Of a DNA stretch of 64,000 bases, positions 44,711-55,394 are shown piece by piece. This DNA is from Erpobdella octoculata. Its lineage: Eukaryota; Annelida; Clitellata; Hirudinida; Erpobdellidae. The first letter of the stretch is position 1. The number at the start of each line of letters is the position of its first letter. The notes beneath the pieces are model-generated. The model was not told the origin of the DNA, searched no databases, and saw only the letters and a list, made by a program, of their open reading frames with translations. The position numbers and the translations under genes were made by a program. The stretch spans positions 20,883,490 through 20,947,489 of the forward strand of contig OZ022238.1 of the NCBI GenBank assembly GCA_963978895.1, in the 5' to 3' direction.

Positions 44711-45330
44711 TTAAAGGTTGGTTTTTAAGAAAGCTGGTCCAAAACGTGCTTAATCATTTGCGCCTGGCTGAAAAACCTCACACGCTTTTAAATTGGTTTT
44801 ATCGTAGGTGGTTTTTCTATTATCAGCCATTAAATGTTGGGTTTTTTGTTGGGGGTTTGGTCAATAACTGCTTTTGAAGGTTGTTTTTCATAGTCGGTTT
44901 TTTCACATGTCGGTTAACAAAGTTTATTTTTCGTAGGCGGTTTTTTTTATTATCAACCATTTATGGTTGTGTTTTTCGTAGGCGGTTATTTCCAAAAACA
45001 TCCAACAAAGTTTTTTTTCGTAGGCGCTTTTTTCACTATCACCCAATAAATGTTTTTTTCGTAGGTTGTTTTTCCCAATATCGCCCATTAAAAGTTTTTT
45101 TTGTAGGTAGTTTTTCCAAAATCATCCAATCAAAGAGAAGACCATTCCAAAACCTGTTCAAGTAAAAAATCATCTGCTACTGGCTAAAATAGTCACATGC
45201 TTCGTTTGCAAAGCGTTCGCAAAGCATTGGTGTTGTTTTTGAGCTTATAGTGCGATTTGAATGCGACTATCTTTTATTAATATGTAAATACTCACGCGCT
45301 TCGCGCGCGAAGCGTGCTTCAAGTGCTGGT

Positions 45331-45793
45331 TGCTAACATAAAAGTGCAATGATGTATTTCACCCGATTAGCATCTGCAGTTCTGAAAAAACTCACGTTGA
45401 TAGATTATGAGACGCTGAACAAGGTTTGTTTGAATAAAAAGTTATTAGCCGCGAAAGTTTAACGCTTTGCAGATATATAAATATAATGCATCGTACGTCA
45501 TCTTTCAATATAAACAAGTTGAAAATAAATAAATCACCGAAGTAGTAGTCGGCAGGTTTTCCCCAATTTTAAACAAAATGAAAATTATTAACGACAATTT
45601 ACTATATTATAAAACGTGTTCATATGCAACTGGCTATAATAGTCACAGGCTTCGCTTGCGAAGCGTGCGTAAAGTTATTACAATAATAGCGCATAGGTGT
45701 TGTTTTTGAGCTTAGAGTGCAATTTGAGTGCGACTAATTTTACTATTAATATGTAAAAACTCAGACGCGCGAGAAGCGTGCGTCAAGTGCTGG
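45331..45793 (+). mobile_element. Helitron type 3, tandem unit 3
   Basis: Starts TGCTAACATAAAAGTGCAAT (diverged) and ends GCGTGCGTCAAGTGCTGG followed by T. Shorter than the others: it lacks the AT-rich subrepeats. Confidence 0.6.
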
Positions 45794-46120
45794 TCCCTAC
45801 TATAAAAGCGCAATGGTGTATGTCACCCGATTAGCATCTGCAGGTCTGAAAAAACTCACGTTGATAGATTATGAGACGCTGAACAAGGTTTGTTAGGGCA
45901 CTTTTTTGTTAAATTGTTTAAATAAAAAGTTATTAGGCGCGAAATTTTAACGCTTTGCGGATATATATAATGCATCGTACGTCATCTTTCAATATAAACA
46001 AGTTGAGAATAAACAAATCACCAAAGTAGTAGTTGGCGGGTTTTCCCCAATTTTAAACAAGCTGTAAATTATTATTAACGACATTTTACTATTTTGCAAT
46101 TATTATTCCTCTTATTTTAA
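45794..46120 (+). mobile_element. Helitron type 3, tandem unit 4 (truncated)
   Basis: Starts TCCCTACTATAAAAGCGCAA directly after the CTGG of unit 3, with no spacer. It stops without a CTGG end where the next start occurs. Confidence 0.6.
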
Positions 46121-46121
46121 T

Positions 46122-47192
46122 TCCATACTATAAAAGCGCAATGATGTATTATGTATGTATTATGTCACCCTATTAGCATCTGCAGGTCTGAAAAAACTCA
46201 CGTTGATAGTTTATGAGACGCTGAACACGGTTTGTTAGGGCACTTTTTTTGTTGAAATGTTTAAATAAAAAGTTATTAGCCGTGAAAGTTTAACGCTTTG
46301 AGGATATATATAATGCATCGTACGTCATCTTTCAATATAAACAAGTTGAAAATAAACAAATCACCGAAGTAGTAGTTGGCGGGTTTTCCCCAATTTTAAA
46401 CAAGCTGTAAATTATTATTAACGACATTTTACTATTTTGCAATTATTATTCCTCTTATTTTAATTATTATTATTAAATATTTAATGAAATTATTATTAAC
46501 GACAATATTTATTTTAATACATTATATATAATATATTAATATATTAAATAAAAAGTTATTAGCCGCGAAAGTTTAACGCTTTGCGAATATAATTTGAGCA
46601 TACGTCATAACTCATTATAAACAAGTTGAAAATAAATAAATCACCGAAGTAGTACATCGGCGGGTTTTCCCAATATCAGTTATTGAAGATTGGGTTTTTG
46701 GTAGGCGTTTTTTTTCATTATCAGCCATTAAAAGTTGGGTTGTTTCCTGGGCTTTTTTTCACTTTCACCCAATATATGTTGTTCATTTCGTAGGCGGTTT
46801 TTCACTATCACCCAATAATTGTTGTTTTTTACGTAGGCGGTTTTTCCGATACCATCAAATAAATTTTGTTTTCCATAGGCGGTTTTTTCACTATCGCCCA
46901 TTTAACATGGTTTTTTTCGTAGGCTTTTTTTCCAAATCGCCGATTAAAGGTTTTTTACGTAGGCATTTTTTCCTAAATCATCCAATCAAATAGAAGACCA
47001 TTCCAAAACGTTTCCAAGTGAAAAATCATCTGCTACTAACTATTTTAGTCACACGCTTCGCTTGCAAAGCGTGCGTAAAGTTATTACTATATTAGCGCAT
47101 TGGTGTTGTTTTTGTGCTTAGAGTGCGTTTTGAGTGCGACTAATATGTAAAAACTCACACGTTTCGCGCGCGAAGCGTGCGTCAAGTGCTGG
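46122..47192 (+). mobile_element. Helitron type 3, tandem unit 5
   Basis: Starts TCCATACTATAAAAGCGCAA and ends with the hairpin CGTTTCGCGCGCGAAGCG, 11 nt, CTGG at 47192 and T. Its middle (46680-46980) contains CGTAGGCGGTTTTT repeats similar to those in unit 2. Confidence 0.6.
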
Positions 47193-47339
47193 TCCAATAT
47201 AAAGCTATGCTGAAAGTTTCAGCTTTCTAGCTAGTCAAAAAGCTGGTTAAATTTTACTTGCAAGATTTGTGTAAAGAGAAAGCCACATACACACACACAA
47301 ACAGAGATTTTAACCTAAATAAAAAATTGTAAAATAATT

Positions 47340-48702
47340 AGAACAACAGAATAAAGTACTCGCCAATTGAAGCACTGCTTGAAGCCGTTACAACTTCACT
47401 GAAACCAATGAACTATGAAAAAGCTGATTGAGGAGAATTTTGATTTAATAGCTATTGAAAAAAAATACATTGAAAAAACAGAAAATGTAGAGCACCGAAT
47501 TCAAACTGATAATACAGAGCCCATTCACCAACTGCCACAAAAGTTTCCACTGGCAAAGCAAGAAGAAACTAGGAAGATGCTGGAAAAGATGAAGAAACAA
47601 GAAGTTATTTAACCATCCAATAGCTCATGGAGTTTAACAGTAGTACTTGTTAAGAAGAAGATTGATTTGCTGCGTTTTTGTGTTGACTACAAAATGTTAA
47701 ACAAGGCTACACAAACAAATAGTTGCCCTCTGCCATGAATTGATGACACCATTGTTACATTTTCGGAATCTCGAATGTTTTCTATTTTATATCACAAAAG
47801 CGAATATTGGCAGATGAAAATACATATTCCGTATTGCGTGAAAACCGCCTTTTCAATAGGTAAAAGATTGTGGCAATTAACAGTGATTGCCATTTGGTTT
47901 GTGCAACGCCCCTGCAACTTTCGAGAAACTTATCGAATATATGTTACAAGGATTAAAATGGAAAACGTGTCTTGTTTATTTGGATGACATTATTGTTGTT
48001 GGAAAGTCGTTTGAAGAACATCTACACAATCTTGGAAAAGTTTTCCAAAGGATTCGGTATGCTGGTATAAAGTTAGTGGCGCTGGGGGCAGAGCGGTAGA
48101 GCGTTCGCCTGTCTATCGTTAGGTCGGCAGTTCGAACCTCGCCGGCGTCACTTTAAGCAAGGAGTTCATTCGCATTGCTGAAAGGGTAAGCGCCTATAAA
48201 TGGCTGCCTCTGCAAGTACCCTTTTTCGTCTTCGAGCAAGACTTGTCTTGGAAAAGGCGTGTGCTAAATCTCAGTAAAAAAAATCCGGAAAAATGTGCAC
48301 TTTTCGAAAGCAACGTGAAGTATCTTAGACATATAGTTTCAGCCAAAAAGGGTAAGAACCAATTCTGAGAAAATTGAAGCGGTTAACCATTGGCCTGCTT
48401 CGAGAAACTCTTAGGAATTAAAAAGCTTTCTTGGTTTGGGCACATATTATCGACGACTTGTAGCCAGCTTTTCCTGCATTACAAAAATTATATAAGTCTA
48501 CTGAGAAAAGTGCAACGTTTGATTGGTCCGATTCATGTCAACAAGCGTTCGAACATTTAAAAACAGCTTTAAGTTTCATGCCAATTCTGTCGTATCTAAT
48601 TAGAGAAAAGGAATTTGTATTAGACAGAGAGGCAAATAACGAAGAATTAGGGTCATTGCAAAGTCAACTTGTTGACTGCAATGAAAAAGTGATAGCTTTT
48701 TG
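47340..48702 (+). pseudogene. Ty3-like reverse transcriptase and RNase H start, part 2
   Basis: RT of the element whose protease is at 41350-41870. Recognisable in several frames: an RT start with IQTDNTEPIHQLPQKFP (47500), WSLTVVLVKKK-like at 47630, FGLCNAPATFEKLIEYMLQG at 47890-47950 and CLVYLDDIIVVGKSFEEHL at 47968-48025, the last with the YLDD catalytic box. The SINE at 48076 interrupts after RYAGIKL, and NPEKCALFESNVKYL resumes at 48285. The connection and RNase H start (PILSYLIREKEFVLD, QLVDCNEKVIA) reach 48700, where an LTR is inserted. Its continuation YYSRTLSKP is found 15 kb away at 63788. Confidence 0.85.
48076..48283 (+). mobile_element. tRNA-derived SINE
   Basis: The head reads GTGGCGCTGGGGGCAGAGCG, GTAGAGCGTTCGCCTGTC and GGCAGTTCGAACCTCGCC (B box), clearly from a tRNA. 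A body (AAGCGCCTATAAATGGCTGC, CGTCTTCGAGCAAGACTTG) and a tail CTTGGAAAAGGCGTGTGCTA AATCTCAGTAAAAAAA follow. It sits inside the Ty3-like RT gene, which resumes in register after it. No obvious target duplication. Confidence 0.85.
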
Positions 48703-50425
48703 TGCCGGGAATCTGCTCGGGCCTTGATGCCTCAACGACGAAACAAATTAACTCGAGTCAAAATAAGATTTAAAACTTTATTACAACAATTCAAACACTA
48801 ATACAAACAAAAATTTGATCACTTATTGGCTTGGACTTCACTTCTCGAAATTGCAAGAAAAAAACTGAACTAATTTTTTTTTATTATAGTTTAACGTCCT
48901 TATTATACATGGTATTTTTAGACAGAAAAAAATAAAATAAAAAAAATGGTAAAAATAAATAAAAATTAAAACAAATAAAATTATAGATATTGTCCTTTTA
49001 AAAAGAGGAAAAAGAAAATTGTCAGAAAATCATTCTAAAAAATTCTTCATCTTCTTCTTTTCCCTTTTCTTTCTTTTGGTCGAGTCATTTTCGCCATCTT
49101 CAGCCTGAAACCTAAATGCCAGAATCAGGAGAGATGACTACGTTCGGGATACTTCCGATCGTTTGATGAGTGCTGGACTGCTTCGCAGCTAGAGTCAGGT
49201 CGTCTTTATCGGTCATCATTGTGGTGCAACATAGGGGCAAGGCATGAATCACGCCCCTCTCCAGTGATTCTTTTCCGTTTTCCATTCTTCCACGCTTTGA
49301 GGAGTCCAGGTCCTCATTGTGGCTTCATCCGTTTTGTTTCCTTCCATGTGTTGGAAATTCAAGGTTCTACTCAAGGTAGCTTGCTGAACTGCTTCGCCGC
49401 AGGGGTCAGGTCGTTTTTATCGGTCGTCATCGGAGCAGAACTCTGCGATTATTTTCTTCCAATTTCCAGTTGTCCACGCTTTAAAGAGCTCATGTAGTGC
49501 TGAAACCCGTTGCATGGTGACGTTCATCTGTTTTGCTCCTGGTCGTCATGTTGTCTTCGGTTGTCATTGGAGAAGAGAGGAAAAAGCTAAACCCTAATCC
49601 GCTGACATCTTTGGATTCCATTTCTTCCATGATTGAATAAGTCCTATGTTGGAAGGCCAAAGTTCTATTCATGGTAGCTGGTTGAACTGTTTTGTTGCGG
49701 GGGTCAGGTCGTCTTTATCGGTCATTATCGGGGCATACGAGGGCTGGAATAAATTACGTCCCTCCCGATGATTCCCTTCCGATTTCCAGTTGTCCACGTT
49801 TTGAAGAGCTCATGTAGTGCTGGAACCTGTTACAAAGTGACGTTGAGTTCTTTCGCTCATGGTTGTCGTGTCGTGCTCGGTGGTCATTGAAGAAAGGACG
49901 AGGCAGAACCCTAATCTGTTGACTTTTTTGGATTCATTTCTTCTATGATTGAATGAGCCCAGCGTCGTCGTTGAATGTTCGGTTGCATCGCATTGGGAAT
50001 CAGGTTCTCTTCAGTCGTCCTTGGATAAGGGTTTGGTCACCCAGACAAACCCCAATTTGCAGATTACCTTCGACTTCAAGTCTTTCTCGCTTTGATGAAT
50101 CTTTATTCGTCATAGGAGGAGGGGCTAGGCATGAATCAAGCTTCACTCCGCTGGCTACCTTCAGATTTGGATCTTCCACGCTTTAAAGAATCTTCCCTGC
50201 GTTGAAGAGCCCAGGTTGGTCTGATGTGATGATGGACTGCTTCTCTCCGGGCGACTGTTCTTCTGTATCCGTCATTGAAAGGGGCATGGGTAGCGAAGCC
50301 AAGCCTTAGTCCGTTGATTGACTTCAGATTCCAGGATTCGCGCTTGAAGGGTCTATAACATCTTCGTGAGCTACGTTTCTCCGTTGCACTGTATCGTAGA
50401 GCTGCATCGCCGCGAGCGTCGGGTA
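48703..50425 (-). mobile_element. LTR of the gag-only element (left copy), with tandem subrepeats
   Basis: Starts TGCCGGGAATCTGCTCGGGC, CTTGATGCCTCAACGACG. The first 450 bp align with the right copy at 57359-57890. From about 49180 the sequence consists of three to four diverged repeats marked by GGTCAGGTCGTCTTTATCGG and CAGTTGTCCACG.TTTGAAGAG. It is inserted in the RNase H of the Ty3-like element. The true right end is uncertain because a piggyBac sequence follows. Confidence 0.55.
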
Positions 50426-50699
50426 ACGTTAGTCGTCATTGAAAAAAAAGTGATAATCTTCCCCAGGCATCTTCATTCTCCAAGAATTACCTTGATTTTC
50501 GCGTAGAAGTACCTGTGCTAAAAGGCAAACTCCAATCTGCTGAGTACCTTCAAATAACCATTCAGCTACGCGACGGAACAGCACAACAACTTTTCCGAAA
50601 ATGAACCGTATCATAAAAGACATAGATATACATCTACTAAAACACTGGGAGTGACGATAAAGCGTCGACCAATGCTCCCTACTGCAAAAGCAAAGGATC

Positions 50700-52102
50700 G
50701 CACGGCCAACGCACCATCGTCGCTGGGAACTAATAATTTTTTTATGATAGTTCATAGTCATCAAGGATCAAGTGGCTTGTTCAATGCAGATCTGGGACCT
50801 GGTGGCTCTGTAGTGGCATAGCTAGTGAATACGCTGCCTCTTGGTTCTCCATACAGGCTGTATATAGACAATTTCTTCACATCTCCACGACTGCTTGATC
50901 AACTGAAGAAAATGAATATATCTGTGACTGGTACTGTGCGAGCAAACAGGATGGAGAAGTGCCCTTTGATTGAAGTACACGCGTTAAAGAAAGATGCGCG
51001 AGGCACATCCGACCATCGTTTTGACAGAAAGTCGGGGATGTTAGCAGTTCGTTGGAACGATAATAACGTAGTCACAGTGCTATCTAACTGTTTTGGAGTT
51101 CATCCACTGGTTCAGGTCAAGAGATGGTCGGCAGCAAAAAAGGAACATGTTGAAATTCCCATGCCAAATCTGATTGCTCAGTATAACCGTTTCACGGGTG
51201 GAACAGACAGAATGGACCAGAATATTGCCAAATGTCGTATAAATATTCGCATCAAGAATTGGTGGTGGGCATTGTTCTGCTTTGCGATTGATGTAAGCCT
51301 TCAAAATGCTTGGCAGCTGTACAGAATATCAGAAGCCACTAAACACCATGAATTGAATCTGATACAATTTCGGCGAGATGTTGCAATGAGCTATATCTTG
51401 AAGTATCGAGCCACAAATGACATTGGACGTCCAATTCGTAGTCATGCTACTAGCTGCCGTAGAGTCCAGGATGGTGTCAGATTTGATGGTCAAAACCACT
51501 TTATTGGACGCATTGATGGTGGTCAGAAAAGATGTGTGCAGTGTGGAATGAAGGTTCAGCGAAAATGCAACAAATGCGGAGTGCCTTTGCATGACCGCTG
51601 CTTCGAACTTTTTCACACAAAGTGAACTGAAATTATCATTGACAATATTGAACCTACCTTAGTTTGATAAACATTATTTTTTATGCTGTTGCTAACATTA
51701 ATACATTGTATTAGTCAAGTTATCAACTATATGATAATATTTTTTATGAATATTGAATATTATTAAAATATTATACCAGTTTTATTCTGATTACTGATAA
51801 TTTCAAAATATCATGGTTATGCAAAATCAATTAGATTTACTAATCTAAACATAGGTAATGGTTATTTTCCATATGAGAGTGTCACGCTTATCAAAATAGG
51901 AAGTCATGTAATATGGTTATGCGAAAACAAACACTGGCCCCTATAGTGCATACCGTCCTTTTTTAAGGACAAAATTTTCCGGGCCCTTAATTTGCCCTAC
52001 ACAATTTTTTTAGAATTTCTGCTTTAGGTATGATCAATAACTAACCAAACTACATGTCCTCAACAAATATTGTGCAAAAATGAGACCTCATGCATTAATG
52101 GG
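50700..52102 (+). mobile_element. piggyBac element with transposase C-terminal half
   Basis: A frame at about 50730-50820 (HSHQGSSGLFNADLGPGG, one stop) leads into 50825-51625. That frame has SPYRLYIDNFFTSPRLLDQL (second catalytic Asp in IDNFFTS), KSGMLAVRWNDNNVVTVLSN, YNRFTGGTDRMDQNIAKCRI (third Asp in GTDRMDQ), a C-terminal domain (NWWWALFCFAIDV) and the cysteine-rich end CVQCGMKVQRKCNKC, CFELFHTK. The first catalytic Asp region is missing upstream. At 52085-52102 CATTAATGGGTTAA has the GGG-TTAA form of a piggyBac right end. The 266-codon frame has no break, so this copy is younger than the one at 39.5 kb. Confidence 0.85.
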
Positions 52103-52195
52103 TTAAGATAGTTACGCTGGTGACGCCGGTGAAGCTTGAACTGCCGACCTAATAATCGACAGGCGAACGCTCTACCGCTTTGCCACCAGACATAT
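52103..52195 (-). mobile_element. tRNA-related SINE head
   Basis: Minus strand: GGTGGCAAAGCGGTAGAGCG, TTCGCCTGTCGATTATTAGG and TCGGCAGTTCAAGCTTCACC. Almost the same tRNA-like head as the SINE at 48076, without its body. Confidence 0.7.
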
Positions 52196-52199
52196 AATA

Positions 52200-53210
52200 T
52201 TAGATACAAATAAAGGGCTGCACAATATCTAAACAACGGAAAAAATTTCATTATTGGAAATCAGTGATATTTTTGTTAACGAAAACTGAATAAAAACGAA
52301 ATTTTTTATTGTATTCGTTAATAAGAACGAAAAAGAAACTATAATTATTTAAAGAACGTAAATAGAATAAAAACTATATTTAAATGGTACAAACTGAATA
52401 ATAATAATAACGAAAATTATATTCTAAACAATAATAAAATAAAAATAAAATTTAAATCATGCAAACTGAATAAAAATAAAAATAAAAATTAATTTTCGAA
52501 GAAAATTATTGAAAGTTGTGTACATAGATATTTGCCTAGATAACCAATGTCTGTGGATATCTATGATGTAGATTTCTATGGTTGTCTAATTTTTGAAATT
52601 CACACCCATTTCTTTCTTAACTTTTGTGTTATCATAAACGTTGTATTCATTAAAATTAATTATGAGTTCTCTGAGCGAAAAAAAGATAGTTCCGTATGGG
52701 AATTTTTTGTTTACGATTCCAGCACCAACAAATCTAAATGTAAGTCAATGGATTCTAAAAATAAAGAATGTGGAATCCAACTTAGCGGGAAAAATCCGAC
52801 AAATTTGAGTTCGCATCTAAAAATATTTCATAAATCTGAATTTGTTGAAATTCCTGTGTTACAAAATTATTATTTTTCCATATATACACTGCATGAAATT
52901 GGCTATAGTAAAAAAAATATCTAGAGTATGAACTAAAATTGAACAAAAATCAAATAAAAACAAATTTTTTTTATCTGAATAAAATAAGAATAAAAACGAA
53001 AATTATTTCAAGAACTGTAATAAAATAAAAACTAAATTTAAATTTATAGAGCTAAATAATAATAAAAACTAAAATTATTTAATAAACTAAAATAAGAATA
53101 AAAATAATAATAAATAAAATTTAAGAATAGAATAAAAATAAGAACTAAAATTATTTACTGAACTAAAATAACACTGTTGGAAATTGAGCAATAAAAGGAA
53201 ATTTAAAGTT
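52200..53210 (+). mobile_element. AT-rich hAT-like remnant with BED zinc finger
   Basis: Most of this stretch is made of degenerate AATAAAAAC units. Within it a frame from 52547 to 52924 encodes, from about residue 43, ERKKDSSVWEFFVYDSSTNK, SKCKSMDSKNKECGIQLSGK and NPTNLSSHLKIFHKSE. The order of Cys and His residues with NLSSHLKIFH is that of a BED-type zinc finger, the DNA-binding start of many hAT transposases. No catalytic domain follows. The ends CAAATAAAGGGCTGCAC (52210) and AACACTGTTGG (53170) may be element borders but are not proven. Confidence 0.55.
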
Positions 53211-53214
53211 AAAA

Positions 53215-53350
53215 AAAGTTAGATTATTAAGCGAACCGACGATACCCGTCTAGTCGGCGTTTTTCATCGCGCTTTCCGTCTAGTCCGCGCAATAAAATTA
53301 TTCAATACTATCGGCGATGGCGACAACCGTGACATACCTCCCTTCTGAAA
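53215..53350 (-). mobile_element. LTR start and polypurine tract of the gag-only element
   Basis: On the minus strand CGTCTTTCAGAAGGGAGGTA is a polypurine tract that runs into TGTCACGGTTGTCGCCATCG, the LTR start (53332 leftwards). The end of this LTR, if the element is complete, would be the TGCCGGGAATCTGC border at 48703, with piggyBac, SINE and hAT inserted in between. Confidence 0.55.
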
Positions 53351-53369
53351 GACGATAACGGTTTCTTCG

Positions 53370-55388
53370 TTATCGGCTCACCTTGTCTTCATCGTTTGTC
53401 CTTGTATCCTGATGAGCCGGGACACCAAGGTTGATTCTTGATTCATCGTCGTCCTCGTCATCATCTTTGTTGTCATTTCCCTTTTTCCTGGGACGGCCCT
53501 TCTGAGACTTCCGTAGTCCGGGAATCCTGGTTTCCGGGACAAAGTTTTCGTCGTCCTTATTGTTATGGCTACACTGCTTGTTTTTTCGCTTCTCTTTACT
53601 CTTGGCCTGAAGTAGCTCCTTGTTTTTTTCAGCCATTTCTTTAATAATTCTCCTTGTCCTTTTTTTCTTTTCTAAATTTTCTGTCTTATCTTTATCGGCC
53701 TCGACCAATTTTTTTTTCCTTTCGACGGAAACTTCAACTCTAGCACTCGACTTTCCTCTTGAAATTTTTACTTATCAAGTTTCTATCTTTTTTGAATAAT
53801 AAGATTTCTTCATCATCACCATCGCAGTTCTGCAACTTTTCAGTTTCTTTCATAACCTCAAAAACTTTAGATGAATATGCTTTTTTATAGACAGACTGAG
53901 ACGATTTTTTTGAAATTAAAAGATTACATGATTTAATTTGTTTCTCTATAGAAGCTTCATTTTGCTTAGCCTTTTTTGATTCATTGTGTTTAGAACTCAA
54001 CTCTGACGTTGGAGAGAATTCTGAGCTGACCATTTCGAAAATCAAACTTCGATCGCACTCTACAATCTCTGGTTTCATTGTTTCTCATAGCTTGTGTTTC
54101 ACAGTCTTTTTCTTCAAAGTTTTCATCTTCGGTAAGTGGTGAATTAATTAGATGACTGCTACAACTTGATTGTTGTTCAAACATCACAGATTCTTTCTTT
54201 TGATGATCGTGAACCAGATTAGAAAAACTTTGGCCATTCTTGCTACGACAAACATTTCCTCTTTTTCTACTATTTAAGTCCTCCATCGCTTGACGGGGAC
54301 GTAACAGCTAGGGCAGAGTTGGCACAGTGCCAGAAGAACATCCTCATGCTCTTTTTACCAGACGATAAATTTCCTTTGAGTGACTACCAGCATTGAGTTT
54401 AGAAGCAACGAGCCGTCTGTTTTTTATATCGAATCAGAATCAGAAGAGCATTATCATTTTGTTTCTTTGAAGGTGGCCGTCTTCAGGACCTGAAGAACAA
54501 TTTGTGACTTTCTCCGAGCTTTAATCGATGCTCGACTTTGATAATTACGATTCTAAAACTTTCTTCTTGCGATGGTTTTGATATCCAAGCTGAAATTAAG
54601 TTGCTACAAAAACTCTCGTACTCGTTCTGTCCTTCTTTCTATTCACAACAGGTCAAGGCTTAACCTTAAAACGGGAGAGTTGATCAGTAGACTCACTGTT
54701 CTTGGAAGTAGTTTTGATTCTGCTGGTGTTTGCATATGTCTGCTAGTTTTCAGATGCTGAAGTCACAGTATTATCAAAAATGATATCATCAGGGTTTTCC
54801 CAAAAAGGCAGAGCAGATTCTATAAGAGGATCAGCTGATGTCACAGAATTCAAGATGTCACGGCATCTGTTTCACAAGAGAGAGAATGACTGTTTCTGTT
54901 TCTTCCTCGCTAGAAGTCGACAAGGAATCCGAAAGGGTGACGCTCTTGTTGAATTTGCTCTGATTACATTTGTTATCATGATCATTATCATCAACAACTT
55001 TGATATCATTATCATTTTCCTTGACCATGTCTTCGCGACAGTTTTTTTTATTGTTATCTTTTATTACGTGGCTTTGGAAAACATTGTTATTATAAACTTG
55101 TTCTTCGATTTTCGTCTTGACATCCACGCCGCCACTACGTTCGGTTGCATTTCTGTCTTCAATGTAAACGTTCCTTTTGTTATTTCCTGCCAACTCCCAA
55201 GTCCTAGTAACTTTCTCAACCCGCGGGGTTTTGATGTTGGTAGACTTTTTGTTCACATCCACTATTGCTGTGATTTTACAGAATGTCTGCTCACTGCTAC
55301 TCTGGTCTTCATTCTCAACCTTATTTGACATTACCGTTGATTCGCTCAAAATAACACTGTAGGTTTCCATACTGTTAAGAAGTTCCAC
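53370..55388 (-). pseudogene. Charged reading frames in place of pol, unrecognised
   Basis: Between the protease and the polypurine tract of the gag-only LTR element there is about 2 kb without RT, RNase H or integrase motifs. It has instead minus-strand frames: 55388-54858 (176 codons, Asn/Asp/Lys-rich, METYSVILSESTVMSNKVEN), 54286-53990 and 54078-53740 (FEMVSSEFSPTSELSSKHNE), and 53708-53370 (KKKRTRRIIKEMAEKNKELL, GLRKSQKGRPRKKGND and DDDEDDDES). KGRPRKKG is AT-hook-like. Interruptions lie between about 54850 and 54290. I do not recognise the protein. It could be an extra ORF, a captured gene or a heavily diverged pol remnant. Confidence 0.45.
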
Positions 55389-55394
55389 TACCGA

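Larger units (their letters stand above)
42795..45329 (+). mobile_element. Helitron type 3, tandem unit 2 (with nested insertions)
   Basis: Starts TCCCTACTATAAAAGCGCAA one base after unit 1 ends and closes with a perfect hairpin GCTTCGCGCGCGAAGC, then GTGCTTCAAGTGCTGG and T. It contains three 375-bp tandem subrepeats (landmark ATAGCATCGT at 42971, 43346 and 43721), a nested type 1 Helitron at 43796-44710, and at 44800-45130 a series of TCGTAGGCGGTTTTT-like repeats. Confidence 0.65.

Noticed and set aside
40764..52102. A single 11-kb piggyBac element from TTAACCC (40764) to GGGTTAA (52102)
   Set aside because: The two ends match only for the first six bases, and the interval contains an older Ty3-like element with its own insertions.
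53400..53440. Hammerhead ribozyme core (CTGATGAG)
   Set aside because: No GAAA box and no stems in the right positions follow; also checked other CTGATGA sites (24345, 13985) on both strands without success.
54780..55328. Plus-strand frame of 182 codons with hydrophobic stretches, suggesting a membrane protein
   Set aside because: It is the antisense of the acidic/Asn-rich minus-strand frame of the gag-only element; hydrophobicity is a consequence of reading the complement.
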